From Stereum hirsutum FP-91666 SS1 (lineage: Eukaryota; Basidiomycota; Agaricomycetes; Russulales; Stereaceae): a DNA stretch of 64,000 bases. The notes below the pieces were generated by a model. That model was given only the letters and a program-made list of their open reading frames with translations, did not search any database and was not told the origin of the DNA. The stretch's first letter is position 1, and every line of letters starts with the position of its first letter. The translations under genes were made by a program, and so were the position numbers. This document shows positions 24,495 to 36,344 of the stretch, one piece after another. The DNA is taken from assembly GCF_000264905.1 (NCBI RefSeq), contig NW_006763138.1, positions 1,201,245 to 1,265,244 on the forward strand, in the 5' to 3' direction.

Positions 24495-26082
24495 CTATGA
24501 GTCCACCGCCCTCTCGTCCAGAGCACTGACGATATCGGCAATCCCATCCTTCTTTATGTCGGCGTACTGACGAAACCAAGTCGCAGCAAAGTCCGGCCCC
24601 TCCTTCTCGAACAGCTCATGCAACCACTCGCGAGTGTACTTAGGTGGCCCGCCGCGGTCTTCAGAGAGTATCGTGTCGGGAACGAAGAAACCGTAAGATG
24701 GATGGCGAATCCAGGCTGAATCCGCTGTTAGAATGGGAATCGATCCGAATGTGAGCGTCTTGTTGTCACGCAGCATGGGCAGGAAGACAGCAAACATGTG
24801 ATGATATGACTTACTTCCGGGTAAAAGACAGTATATGAGTGTAGGGCGAAGGGCGGCCCATGTTTGGACAAGTTTGTAATCGTCGTAGTAGGTACGCTGG
24901 GTAGCTTTCATGTGGTGATCCCACTGCAGTCGGAGGACCTTTAAAGACTTGAAAGAGGAGAGCTTTTCCCGTAGCACATCGAGGACAGGAGCCTATGGTA
25001 CATATTCATAGTCAAGCGAGCTGAAGAAGATCTGACTAATGTTATGATGTACGCACAATAAGGGTGTCTGGTGATTCTTCGTCTTCATCGGGGAACACGA
25101 CGAGTTCGTTGACTATCGAGAGTCTCTCGAGGTGATGGAGATTACTCGCAGCAAGTCGGATGAACTCGATATTCCATGCTTTTGAGTTGTACGACAATGT
25201 AACGACCTGAGTGCTCGATCGTGCGAGAGCCGTTACGGCCCTCGGCGCAACATCATCGACAATATCCCACTGTGGCCAGTCCAGACCAACATCGGTGATT
25301 GGTGAGTTTGGAACAAAGATAGGTGCCAAGAATGGGGAGCATTCGATGCGGGACATTGAAAGCGGAATGGAGAACTGAGAGCAGAGCAATGTGCCGGTCG
25401 CAAGTGCATCGTCCCCGTCATCGTGTACGTGGATTATGGATAGTGAGCGCAGTTGGGAATGATGATGCTTCACAAACTCTAAAACTTTGACGTCCAGTGA
25501 GAACTGCATTCTGAGATGTCGGAGGCCGGGGATAATCGGGAGGGGGTCGAAAAATGCACAGAAGTCGCTGAATTCTTCGTAGCAGAAAGCAATGATTGAC
25601 AGAGTATGTATATTGACGCAAGCCGCCAATGTCTTGGCTGCACGTATGAGGACTGAGCTGTTTATGTCGGTGTACCTGTGAGTATTCGCGTCAGAGAGTG
25701 ATCTTTGAATATGATCCATTTTGGCTACTATGTATTCTTACCAGTCGTTCTTGTCCCAACCGCCTGTATCGGCATCGATACACAAGTCCTTTACGAGCAT
25801 AGCTAGCTCCGGTCGATACAAGAGAATGGTGTTGGAGAAGCTATCCAATATACGCTCCCTGTAGATGGATATTCTGCCGCTGTAGAGTGAAGGAGTGCAC
25901 GCTGCATTGAAGAATTTGTTGACTCTACAGAGGCAGGCGCGTTCGCGTTGCTCTGGGGGAGCCGTCTGGTCAGCTATTGACCGAAGTAATTCAGGTGGAA
26001 GTCGAGAGAATGTTGCAGCTTGTTGTCCATGCGAGCCGAGGAAAGAAAGTCCAGAGCCTGGGTTAGACCTCGACCCGGACAT
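24495..26082 (-). CDS. F-box-like protein, tandem copy 2
   Basis: Paralogue of the neighbouring gene at 22114-23739. The first exon from 26082 (MSGSRSNPGSGLSFLGSHG) leads into FSRLPPELLRSIADQTAPPE and RVNKFFNAACTPSLYSG, the F-box-like motif; then RPELAMLVKDLCIDADTGG. A long second exon carries repeated leucine-spaced units (SVLIRAAKTLAACVNIHTLS, LRHLRMQFSLDVKVLEFV). The last exon contains RLQWDHHMKATQRTYYDDY and ends FRQYADIKKDGIADIVSALD, stop at 24495. The N-terminus, the RPEFALMVKDL/RPELAMLVKDL block and the C-terminal ADI/EDV block align with copy 1. Role in ubiquitin ligase substrate choice is inferred from the family only. Confidence 0.77.
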
Positions 26083-26312
26083 GGTGGAGGAGAAAAAGAG
26101 GTGGAAGCTGTTTTAGGCAAAGTTCAAGGGCGATCCATACGTCGCGTAATGTCTGACTTCAAATTCCCTCATAAATCCAACCCGGTTAGAACTGGTTAGA
26201 AGCCGGAACTCCTGTGATAAAAGACGACGCTTGCTCAGCAACTCCTTTTCTCCACCGTATCTTTCCTCTCATTCCATACCACTCGCCTACACCGTTATAT
26301 TCACGTCTCGCA

Positions 26313-27343
26313 ATGGCTCCCCACTCGCTCATAGGAAAGCCTGCACCTGCTATCAGCCTCCTCAACCAGCACGGTGAAACATTCACATTCACACCAGGCG
26401 CGTCAGGCGCGCCAGTCTGTGTGTTCTTCTATCCCAAAGCTGGTGAGTTTTCACTGCCACTGATTTCACCAGTCAGACGCTCGACCGCGGGCGTTCGTCG
26501 GTGACCGGTGATCCTTCCCAGGACCGATCAAACTTCGCTTCCTTGTTCGTTACATTGACCGAGAACCTTGAGTCTCTAACGATGACTTCATTTCTGCTTG
26601 ATTCGCTGGGTCTGTAACCGTAGGGTCCTATGGATGCACACGCCAAGTTTGTCAGTTGAGGGATGCTCTGGTCGGTACGTTATCCTCGCGCTCTCGAATT
26701 TACACTCCTATATTCGGTCACGAACAAACCAGATACTGAGAACGTTCTTCTTGCGGTGCATTTAGATCAAGCCGATTTCAAGGATTCCAGGATAGAGCTC
26801 ATTGGTATCAGCTCGGACTCGGTTGACCAATTGAAGTCATTTGCGGACAAGCAGAAAGTCACAGTGCGTAGCTCTCTTACGGTCTTGTATCCCTCAAAGT
26901 TAACCTGGGGTCGGTCGCGTAGTACAACCTCCTCAGCGACAAGGACAAGGCTGTGCATAAAGCTTACGACGTTCCGAAGGGACTTATGGGACTTGTCGAT
27001 GCTCGTACTACTTACTTCATCGACTCTGAGGGAACCATTCGGTGCGTTGGTAGCTCTGTCTTTTCCGACAGTAACACCTTCCTCTCCGTCTCGAAGTTAT
27101 TTCTCTGACGTGCGATGATTGTCTCACAGTGATGTCTACGACGCCACCTTGAACTGGAGCTCGCACTTCGACTTTGTCAAGGATTGCCTCGAGAAGTACA
27201 GCAAGGGTTCGAAGACCGAGACCGCCGCCCCGACAGAGGCCACGACCGCAGCGGAGCCTGCTCCTACCGCTCAACCCACCGCGGCGGAAGCTCTCGAGGA
27301 GGTCCCTCCCGCTGCGGCTGTTCAGGCTCCCGCTGCTCTCTAG
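26313..27343 (+). CDS. Atypical 2-Cys peroxiredoxin, PrxQ/BCP type
   Basis: Thiol peroxidase reducing hydrogen peroxide and organic peroxides using thioredoxin. Start MAPHSLIGKPAPAISLLNQH at 26313. After the VCVFFYPKAG strand an intron of about 180 nt precedes the exon coding GSYGCTRQVCQLRDALV: two cysteines spaced C-x4-C, the peroxidatic and resolving pair of PrxQ proteins. Then IELIGISSDSVDQLKSFAD, YNLLSDKDKAVHKAYDV, GLVDARTTYFIDSEGTIR and HFDFVKDCLEKYSKG. Bacterial and yeast relatives end about here, but this one continues with about 45 residues of Ala/Pro/Thr/Glu-rich low-complexity sequence before the stop at 27341-27343. No organelle signal is evident. The splice joint between ALV and the next exon (DTENVLLAV) is less certain. 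Confidence 0.9.
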
Positions 27344-27689
27344 ATTAACTTCCTTTATCGTTTGGATTTTGTCGTCGATTCGTGTACGAATACGTCTATG
27401 ATCTAATTGCTGGTCTGTAATAATGAAATCGAGGTTTTTCGACACGACTTAGCATTCCTGTCACGTTAATGATTATGCACGTAGAGGCTTGTCTCGAAGA
27501 ATGCTTATGTTCTGTTTGTTACAGAATGCCATGAGTACGCTGTGTGGCGCTGTGGCCCAAACTCTCAAACATGCACCACGTGCGTCTCGCTTCATTACCG
27601 GATCTTCAGTCTCTTACACGGCCGCCCCATTAACCCTGACAGTCAGAGGTCAAAGTGTCTCGAGATGTTCTCAAGACTGCCCAAAGATA

Positions 27690-27712
27690 ATCTTATGACT
27701 TGGCAACCAAGA
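27690..27712 (+). repeat. Direct repeat, copy A (23 nt)
   Basis: A 23 nt block (ATCTTATGACTTGGCAACCA plus AGA) identical to 28294-28316, about 600 bases apart. A second shared block, GTTCTCAAGACTG, precedes each copy (27667-27679 and 28200-28212), so the two ends of this spacer share a compound sequence. Identity read directly from the sequence. Confidence 0.85.
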
Positions 27713-28199
27713 CGTTCCGAGGACGATCAGTCTTAGACCGAAACGGTGAGAACTTCAGGGTCTGCCGTAACGTGCAAAATGAGGATTTCGGCGGAACCCG
27801 GCTTTCAGAAGCTCCAAAAATTTGCCATCAGAGCATAACGAACTAGCTTCATACACGGCAAATCCAACGATGTAACCAACTGAGCCAAAGGGCTTTGCAA
27901 CAGATGCTATGGTACTGGTTGATGTCCTGAGTTCAGAATATTTTGTTCTCGTCATTTCCGTTGCATTACGCACATCCTACCGCGTTTGTTAGCTTTGTAG
28001 GGCCAAGCAGTGTATCCGGAACCTTGCCTTAACCACCACTTATTTTTTTTGGCCTCTGGAAAGGCCTTACGCAGAGGGAATCAGTGAGCTCTCCAAGGGA
28101 ATTGCGACTTGGTGAAGTTTCGCAAGTCGCTTGCGCGAAAGCCGGATACGGGCCGAGCAGGGCATCCCCAGAAAATCTTAGAAGCGGATGACCTCAGAC

Positions 28200-28316
28200 G
28201 TTCTCAAGACTGATCTTAGGATTGTCCGAGATCAATCGAAAGATATTCTTACGACCAGTCGTCTTGAGACATTCCTAAGATCACCCCAAGAATATCTTAT
28301 GACTTGGCAACCAAGA
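28200..28316 (+). repeat. Compound repeat, copy B with inverted motif
   Basis: Holds the second copies of both direct repeats (28200-28212 and 28294-28316). Between them GATCTTAGGATTGTC (28212-28226) recurs inverted with one mismatch at 28268-28282, and CTCAAGAC recurs inverted at 28262-28269. The cluster of TCTTA-containing motifs in both orientations resembles subterminal repeats of a DNA transposon or a set of factor-binding sites ahead of the E1-alpha gene. Confidence 0.7.
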
Positions 28317-28444
28317 ATCCGTCAGACAGTTCGTCTTAACGATTTACTAAGAATTCCCGCTGGCCGTGTACCCCGCACACAGCGTTCAAGCACAAATGTG
28401 ACCCTTCACCTCGCACCCTTTCATCATTATCACCACCTGCGACA

Positions 28445-30565
28445 ATGTTACGCTCTATCTCTACTCGAATACTTTCACGGCGTTCTCTGACTACTGCGAG
28501 AAGATATTCCACTCCGAACGCCTCAAGCGCGTACTCCGAAGCTCGCGGACACCTACCGCATTCTCAGTCACCCATTACCTCGAAGCTCCATTTCTTCAAT
28601 TCTGTGACGGAGGAGGGAAAGCAGATACCCACGTATAGAGTTCTGGATGGGGTCGGGCAGGTGTTAGAAGGAGCTGAGGTTCCTGAGGTGCGTACACCTC
28701 GATGAACCTCGAGTGGCGTCGCACTGGGGGAAAGGATGTAGAGCGTGGGCGCTGACTGAGGGCCGGGTCTTTGACGGTGTAGATTGATAGGGATACGGCT
28801 AGAAAGATGTAAGTGTATGTATAAGGAATATGTGAGAAATCTGAGCTGAGATACGCGTCATTAAGATATGAGAACATGGTGTTGCTTCCGATCATGGACA
28901 ACTTGCTCTACAACATTCAACGTCAAGGCAAGATTTCGTTCTACGTGGGTTTGAATATCTAGTTTCCCTTACTCGAACTTATGAGCGTTTCATTAGATAA
29001 CTGCTGTAGGTCCACCCGAATCTTTCCTAGGATAACGCTGGTCTCAAGCTGACTGTCTGGGAGGCTAGTACGGAGAAGAGGCAACTATAATTGGTTCTGC
29101 GGCAGCTCTGGCTCCGGATGACGAGTGAGTTTTGTCTGTCGTTATATCCTTGTCTGTCGCCTTGTCCTCGCGTGTAAAATGCGAGTCTCTGATCGTGTGG
29201 CACCCCCATATTGTACAATTTAGCTGACTTACGTTCATAACAGGGTCCTAGGTACGGAGTGTTCTCCCATATGCTCGTCCATATATTGACCTCACCCTAA
29301 AGGCCAATACCGCGAACTTGGTGTCCTATTGTGGCGAGGCTACGGTATTGACGCTGCCATGGCTCAATGCTTTGGCAACCAAGACGACACGTCCAGTAAA
29401 GGCAGGCAAATGCCTGTCGTACGTCTTCCATAGCATCTTGAACACAGTTAGTCCGATGTATATTGCCAACTGACTTTCACCTATCTATTTCCTGACAGCA
29501 TTGGGGTTCTCCGTCGCTTCATTTCCATACGATCTCTTCACCATTGGCCACGCAAATCCCTCAGGCCACCGGTGTGGCGTATGCATTGAAGAGAGATCCA
29601 TTGAGGAGGGGCAAGAATTGTTCGGCGGTTTATTTCGGGGAGGGCGCAGCTAGTGAAGGAGGAAAGTCGTTTCCCCGAGCTACGCGACAGTGTTCTGGTA
29701 CTTATGATGGTACTCGACATAGACTTCCACGCTGGGATGCTCTTTGCTTCGACCATTCCAGGTAAGGCTGTTCTCCAATGACTTGAGTAATCGGTATGAC
29801 TGAAGCATCTTTTATCACCGTGTCGTCGCTCAGCTCCGACACTGTTCATTGCCCGAAACAACGGCTTCGCCATCTCTACACCGTCTACAGAGCAATACTA
29901 CGGTGACGGTATTGCTGCTAGAGGGCCAGGATACGGTATAGACACGATCAGAGTCGACGGGAACGATGTCCTGGCCGTTTTGAGCGCGACGAAGGAGGCC
30001 AGACGGAAATGTGTCGAGGGCGGTAGAGGTGTTCTCTTGGAGGCCATGACTTATCGGTCAGTCGTCCCGCTTCTTTATCCACACTGTATCGAACCTCATA
30101 CGCATAGACCGGTACCTTATTGTATAACTGCAGTGTCGGTCATCACTCCACTTCCGACGACTCCTTCGCATATCGTCCTCGCCAAGAAGTAGAAGATCGC
30201 AAACGCAGCGACAATCCTATCGCTCGCTTCCGTCTCTTCTTGCACTCGCAAGGCTGGTGGTCAGACGCAGAAGAGGAGGAGCTGAAAGAGAGGCTGAAGC
30301 AGGACGTTATGAAGGCATTCAAGAAGGCGGAAGCAACGAAGAGATGGCCGCTTAGTGAACTGTTTGAGGATGTGTATGGTGGGGAGCAGCCCTGGAATCT
30401 GGTCCGTTCTGACTTATTTGGTTTACGTTGAATGGCTGCTAACGGGTCGTTACTTCTATATCTGTGTAGAAGGAGCAGAAGAAAGAGTTGGATGGTCTGT
30501 TGAAGAAGTATGGTGGGATTTGGGAGCCATGGAAGAACGAGCTGAAGAAATTCAAGGACAATTGA
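28445..30565 (+). CDS. BCKDHA: Branched-chain 2-oxoacid dehydrogenase E1 alpha subunit
   Basis: Thiamine-diphosphate subunit of the mitochondrial complex that oxidatively decarboxylates the 2-oxoacids of valine, leucine and isoleucine. The N-terminus [20 protein letters not shown] is a classic mitochondrial presequence. Then [76 protein letters not shown], the cofactor motif [40 protein letters not shown], and the regulatory phosphorylation loop [15 protein letters not shown]. Stop at 30563-30565 after [14 protein letters not shown] 9 nt exon (28997-29005) coding ITA is needed between SFY and YGEEA. The intron inside SEG-DFH (29662-29722) begins GAAAGT instead of GTAAGT; a normal GT donor 9 nt upstream would delete SEGD. 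Otherwise intact. Confidence 0.93.
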
Positions 30566-30897
30566 TCGACGTTAGGCGCTCGCACGGATTTTGCCGCTTT
30601 CTCAGAGTTTAGTTGTGAAACCGTTGTATATCGATATTCTGTATATTACTTGTAAAGCTGGATTGGATGTAGATCGTTGTTTGCAGTAAGATGCGTACAG
30701 GAGCTTTCTATAGGCCGATGAGGGCTGCAAAGGTTGGGACGAAACACCAAGCGCCACACGTCAGACTCCGTGATAAGCGCGCTTGTTTAGGGCCACACTG
30801 TAGACACCAGTATTCGCTGACGTAATAATGCACCTCCTTCTCCTCATCCACCATCGTCGACGGCAGGCGGCCACAACAACCCAAACGCCCTTTTGTC
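30566..30897. other. Short spacer, 3' of E1 alpha and promoter of SUMO protease gene
   Basis: About 330 bases between two same-strand genes. No TATA box or other recognisable element stands out. Confidence 0.4.
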
Positions 30898-33800
30898 ATG
30901 CCCTCGACATTCTCCCAGAATGAAAGAGACCAACTTGAAATTCTTCATGGCCAGCCATCAGGATCTGGGAGACAGCCAACCAACCATAGGGATGCGTCTG
31001 CGAGTACAAATGGGTGCGTCGCGTCGCGTCTGTCACGAGGAATTACACTTATGTTTTTCTCCGGTTCCGCTTTCATAGTCCCTGGAAGAATAGCCCCACA
31101 GTAATACGTGTACCAGGAGTGCGTAGGTCTCTCCATTCTATATCTTGCAGTACAGTCTTCATTGACTCAGGGACCTTGCTAATATTCTAAATAATAGTCG
31201 ACTCCGAAACCCTCTAGGGCTGATTCCGCGAATCCTTTCTCAGGGGGTAGACTGTCGAGCAAGAACCAACCTCGTAATGGAAGGGGAAAGAACCCGGACA
31301 CACCGCTGACATTCGCTCGGGCCACAGTTGGCACTTCATCAGGCCAAAAAGCTCAGCAGAACGGCAACCGCAATAGCGACAAGTCCACCACGTCCAAATT
31401 ATTCTCGAAACCGAAGGACACCTCTGCTTCTACCTCGAAACGCGGCTCTCGAGGGCGCCAACCCGCCCGCCCGCCGTCAGTGGGGTCTCCCAAGCCAGGT
31501 ACGCCACATGCTTAATGGCTAGTCGAATTATTGCTTATGATATTGGCTCATAGCTCCTGAAACTATTGTGATCACTGACGGAGAGGAAGATACGGGCGAG
31601 GTCGTTCGGCGCGATTCTCAAGAGGCCGCTGGAGATAGGTCTGATGACCCTATGGACTTATTTCGCAATGAAACACCACCGCACTCACGCCCAACTAAAC
31701 GGCCCCCTCCTGCCGACGGGGAGTACACCGTCATAGCTCGCGAGAAACTGAAGAGGCGGAAGATTACTGTTGTCGAGGGCGAACTCGAGGACGACGGGAT
31801 CGAAGACGGTAGTGACTTCATGGCGTCGCAGCTGCCAGAGCCTCACCCGCGCCCGGACATTCCTCCAAGTGGCCATGTTATGAAAAAGGTCTCTCTTTGG
31901 GAAGACCGGGCCTCGTCCTCCTCCAATCCACGGCACACAAATCCTACGACTGTTCGGGAGAAGATGAAGCCACGGGCAATTAAGGTAGATCGTCACTTCT
32001 CCAATACATATCTTCTCATCTTATGATGAGCTGTCGTGATTTCTGACCCTCACGTATCAAACAGACACTTAAATTTGAATCTCGCAAGGAGCTTGCCAAT
32101 TCTTCGAAGACCAACTCGATACCACAACCTATTGCCTCGTCTTCCAAGTCATCTTCGTTCGAGGACGCGACGTATGAGTTCCCTCTTGAGAAGTGTGCCA
32201 TTGGGCTGTTCATGCAGGAACAGATCGATTACGATTCACTCCAATTGTCGTGGAATCCCATCAAGCTGGAAATCAAGATAATTTGTAAACCCGAACATCG
32301 ACTAAAAGCTCCACTCCTCCAGTTTACAGTCTCAAAGACCTCAATCTCGACCATCACGGTGAGCTCAGCTTAACTTTTAATGTAATGTCTTCTCGCCGAC
32401 CGAGCTTCTCCTGCAGGTGAGCGAACTAGATAACCCATGCTACATTATGCAATTTACGGCCATCCGGGGCTTTTCCGCGAGCGGTGTACTCGCCTCAAAC
32501 TTGAAAGACAGTACGAAATTTCACAGCTAGCGGGATGATTTTTGATCTGATTTTTGATTTTTTGTCTCAGTGTCTTCACGGGCGGATGGAATGATCTCAT
32601 TAAAGTTTGACACGCGAAGTCCAGAGTGGGAGGCCGGTCGAGATCGCATGCAGTTGTTTTGCCGCACTCTGAAAAAGTTGATCAAAAACCCGTTGGAAAC
32701 GATCAGGTTGGGCTCCTTTTCTTCTCATCATTACCTTGTTTTAACGGGAATTTAGGGGCCATGCAGCAGTGGACGTGTGGGAAGGCGTTCTGCAAGCGGC
32801 CCACTACGCCAATGCACTAGCGGCTAGTCGACGACGGGCTTCAAGCCGGCTGGAAGAAACCGCTGATGTCTTTGAAAGTGCTCGCCCTCCATCACCACAG
32901 CCTCGTGCCGGCCCAAGACCACGACCCGTATCGTACGTAACACACACTTTCAACATCCTCGCAGAGAGCTCATTAGCCGTACAGCAAAGGTGTTTTAGGT
33001 CAGCCAGCACAGAGACGACGTTCAAACCGCCTTTCGAACACACAAGAAACAAAGGCGTCTACTCCAGATCCTCCTGCGCCTGTACCTAATGCAGATGAAG
33101 TGTATGTGCACGTTACCCCGTCGGCGCTGATCACGCTAATGATCCAGATTATCCGCAGGATACTCGTATATCCTCCACAAGGTACAGGCGCTGTCAATAT
33201 CACGAACGGAGATGTGGCCCGTCTTAACCCGGGCGAGTTCCTCAACGATACTCTCATAGAATTTGGTCTCAAGTGAGTCTTCACTTCTACGGGAATATCA
33301 TCTTTGCTTCGCTCACACATGTATCAGACTATGGCTAGCTGAGTTGAACGATACCAAGCCCGAGTTAGCCAGCCAAATACACCTTTTCAGCTCTTTCTTC
33401 TACAAGAAACTGTCCACGAAGATGTAGGTTATCCCGATCGCAAATTTTCACGCCGCCTACACCGTATTGACAGGTCTCACCAGCCCCGAAGACGGATTTA
33501 ATAGCGTTCGTAAATGGACCAATAAGTTCGATATCTTCGAGAAGAAATATGTTATTGTGCCCATTAATGAGCAGTACGACCACGTCTACTTTTCTTCTCG
33601 TCTCTTACTGACACTTTCGCGTTATGCCAGTCTTCATTGGTATCTTGCTATCATTTGCAACCCCGCCTACGTCCTCAACCCCCCACCTCCGAAGGCGCCC
33701 AAACCAACTCCCAACACACGATCCCAACGTCGCTCTGGTGCCGGTATTGGGTTCAACTCCGCACATCCTGAATCCGTGTCCGCGCCGCCCCTCCTTTCTG

Positions 33801-35498
33801 GTGCATCCTCACCAGCACTTCCGTCACCACAAACGACAAGTAGTACCTCATTACCACCTGTATCGGACCTCATGTCCACTTCCGCGCCCGTGCATCGTAG
33901 GCTGTCGTCTGCCAGTTCTATGCGTTCGACATCTGTTGTCCCCGATTCCGTAGGGGGAGACGATGAGAGACACGACGAGGAGACACCCGACGAGGAGGAA
34001 TGCGACGAGGATCAAGTACGTGACATCGTAATGGGCGAGCCGGAACGGTCGCCTGGACGAAGACAATCGACGGTGGAGATGGACGATGCGATGGAGAGGA
34101 TGTCGCAAGATTGTAGCACGAAGATGAAGATTGATGATGATGACGATCAAGCGAACAGTCGAGCCCCTTCGGCATTTTCTGAAGAAGTGCCTCTCCTGCA
34201 ATATCCAGAGAGCGATGGACCTGACATGGATCAACCTCAACCTCAACCTCCACCGAATGAACAAGGACACGATGTGGACATCGAAGAGGTGTTCCCGGAG
34301 CGAGGAGATTCTCTGCTGAAAGAAGTCTCGGAGGGATCGATCAAGGCTGACTCCGATATTGAGGAGGTGGAACCGGATGAGCGCAAGGGTAAAGGTGAGG
34401 GTAAAGAGGCAATGACGAAATTGACCAATGGCGTTCCGGTCACCACTTTCTACGGCACGCAATCGTCGAACAAGGGAAAGCGCAAGCGACCATCGACACC
34501 ATTTCGACAAACTGAGGACGCGCCTGTCGAGGTCGTTGATGACGATGAGGGTGTTCATCGGGACAACGTCGTTGAGGTTACGGACGGGGAAGAGGTGATT
34601 GCAGAGGAGGATACCCACCCTACGTATGTTATAATTATGCGAACCGTTTCATCGTTCACATCTTTATCATAATTGGCCTTGCGTGTCGTAGGACTCAGAT
34701 CTATACCTTCGATTCTCTGTCTTCCAAGCATCCACAGGCTATCAAGAGGCTGAGCAGGTATCTGCAGATGGAAGCTGTTGACAAGAAGAAGGTCGCCGAT
34801 GAGGCGTCCACGACGCCGCCGGTGGGGAAGCAAGCTCATGTAAGTTCTCTCGCTGGTTCAGCATTCACTCCTCGCGACATTTTTATCGACTTGAATCCTG
34901 CATAGGTCCCTCACCAACCAAATTATTGCGATTGTGGCGTCTACCTGCTTTACTTTGCGCAACAATTCATGCAGAACCCTGAGCTCTCACAGAAGATCAT
35001 CGCTGTATGGGATCCCCTCTCTTATACTCTTTCATATACTCATATATCTCTCCCTATGCGCAGGAACAACCAACGCCCAAAACCAGACGAGTCAAAAAAC
35101 CACCGCATCCTCACTGGGGCGGGGCATCTGTCGGCAAATTCAGAGAAGAGCTGGTTCTTCGGATACGATCTCTGTCGGAACCATGGCTCGCGCAGAAGGA
35201 GATGGCGAAGTTGGAAGGTAGTGGTAAAGAGAAAGATGATGGTGACGGTTCGGACTCAGATGTTATGGAGGTGGAGGTTGTAGAGCCTGATCCTCAGCAA
35301 GCGCCAATTTCGAAAGTGGGGAAGGGGACGGGCAAGGGGAAGAAAGCGGACACAGGTGAAGGGACGAGCACAGGTGTTGTTTCAGGGGACAGGAAAGTGT
35401 CTGGGAAGCAGATAACAGCCGCGTCAGGTGCTGACACTACCGAAGGCAAAGCAGAAAGGTTGCGCGGAGGATTGTCAGCTGCTGATGACACAGTTTAG
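30898..35498 (+). CDS. ULP2: SUMO-specific cysteine protease, Ulp2/SENP6-7-like
   Basis: Removes SUMO or edits SUMO chains, acting in the nucleus by family. A long, charged, disordered N-terminal half (start MPSTFSQNERDQLEILHGQP at 30898) carries a basic cluster REKLKRRKI near 31740. The catalytic domain starts near 33190: NITNGDVARLNPGEFLNDTL, LWLAELNDTKPELASQIHLF, then the catalytic His in NEHLHWYLAIICNP. It is split by a low-complexity acidic insert of about 300 residues before the Asp motif (IYTFDSLSSKHPQAIKRLS) and the Cys motif (NYCDCGVYLLYFAQQF). Such an insert between His and Asp/Cys is a hallmark of the SENP6/7-Ulp2 class. The tail after EPWLAQKEMAKLEGSG is again acidic. The intron at 33574-33630 is 57 nt, without in-frame stop, immediately before the catalytic His. 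Early exon joints (30990-32570) are approximate. Confidence 0.88.
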
Positions 35499-36344
35499 CT
35501 TCGCAGTTGCGGGAGTAACATTGTCGTAAGCTTTTTTGGGGTATCTTATTCCTTCCAGGTTTTGCTTCATCAGGTCTTCGTATTTCGTGTTTATCTCTCT
35601 TTGCTGTTGTCGTGCTTTCGCAATACACCCATACTATATTATAGCTATCCCTCAATTGCATCTCGGTCTGTATTCCACCAGCCATGCTTCCGGGCGTCAC
35701 TGTATTCTCTATTACTTGCTACTCCGCCGATGGCTTACAGATGCAGATGTGGTAGAGCCATATTATCTCTTGCGGTCGTCTGTACAATGAAAACTGGAAC
35801 GTATGTAGCCGTATTCGCCTCGTCACAGTATGTCGTGGTATCAGCGCTACACTAGGATCAGCCTCAGGCTGTAGACTGGTGGAATGGAATCTTCATTTGT
35901 AGACTACGAGCTGCATCGGCGTCCGTCAAGGCGAAGTTATCGTCAGAAGAGCTGTCCTAGTCTGGGCGTGTGTATCATCGGCCGCCGAGCTAGAAACGCG
36001 AACCACTCGTGATGGTGACGGTCGCTTTGCCTAACTCCTCCTGGCTAAAGGCCGCAGAGTTGTATAGACCAAGGTCGCATGATGAATTGCTGGCTGAATA
36101 CGCTGCCAGGCTATTCTAAACAGAGAGGCAAAGATCAGCGAAGATGCCATAATTTCCGAATACATGAAGATCCAAGGTCTTTTGTGACTGGGTGTAGCCG
36201 TGTATGGATATTGTTCTCAGGCTGGAGCGATGATCACAAACCGTTCGAGACCCCTGCTCGTCCGTGTAGGACGGTGAGTAAGAGAAGAACTGATGAGATG
36301 AGCATACATATCGGAAGAAACTCCGGGATCGAGCAAGCTGAGAG
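35499..36344. other. Intergenic, nothing recognised
   Basis: About 850 bases after the SUMO protease gene. Overlapping short open frames at 35536-35855 and 36079-36450 lack domains and splice support. Confidence 0.4.

Larger units (their letters stand above)
27344..28444. other. Repeat-bearing intergenic region
   Basis: About 1.1 kb between the peroxiredoxin and the E1-alpha gene. Apart from the repeats listed separately, open frames are short and unrecognised. No transposase frame is present, so if this is a mobile element it is non-autonomous or a remnant. Confidence 0.5.

Noticed and set aside
29371..29385. 15 nt TTGGCAACCAAGACG in the E1 alpha coding region also found at 27700-27714
   Set aside because: A shared 15-mer is near chance level in a window this size and is explained by coding of GNQDD; not counted as a third copy of the repeat.
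33851..34618. 255-codon minus-strand open frame
   Set aside because: It lies antisense to the acidic low-complexity insert of the SUMO protease; repetitive GA-rich coding sequence gives long antisense frames by composition.
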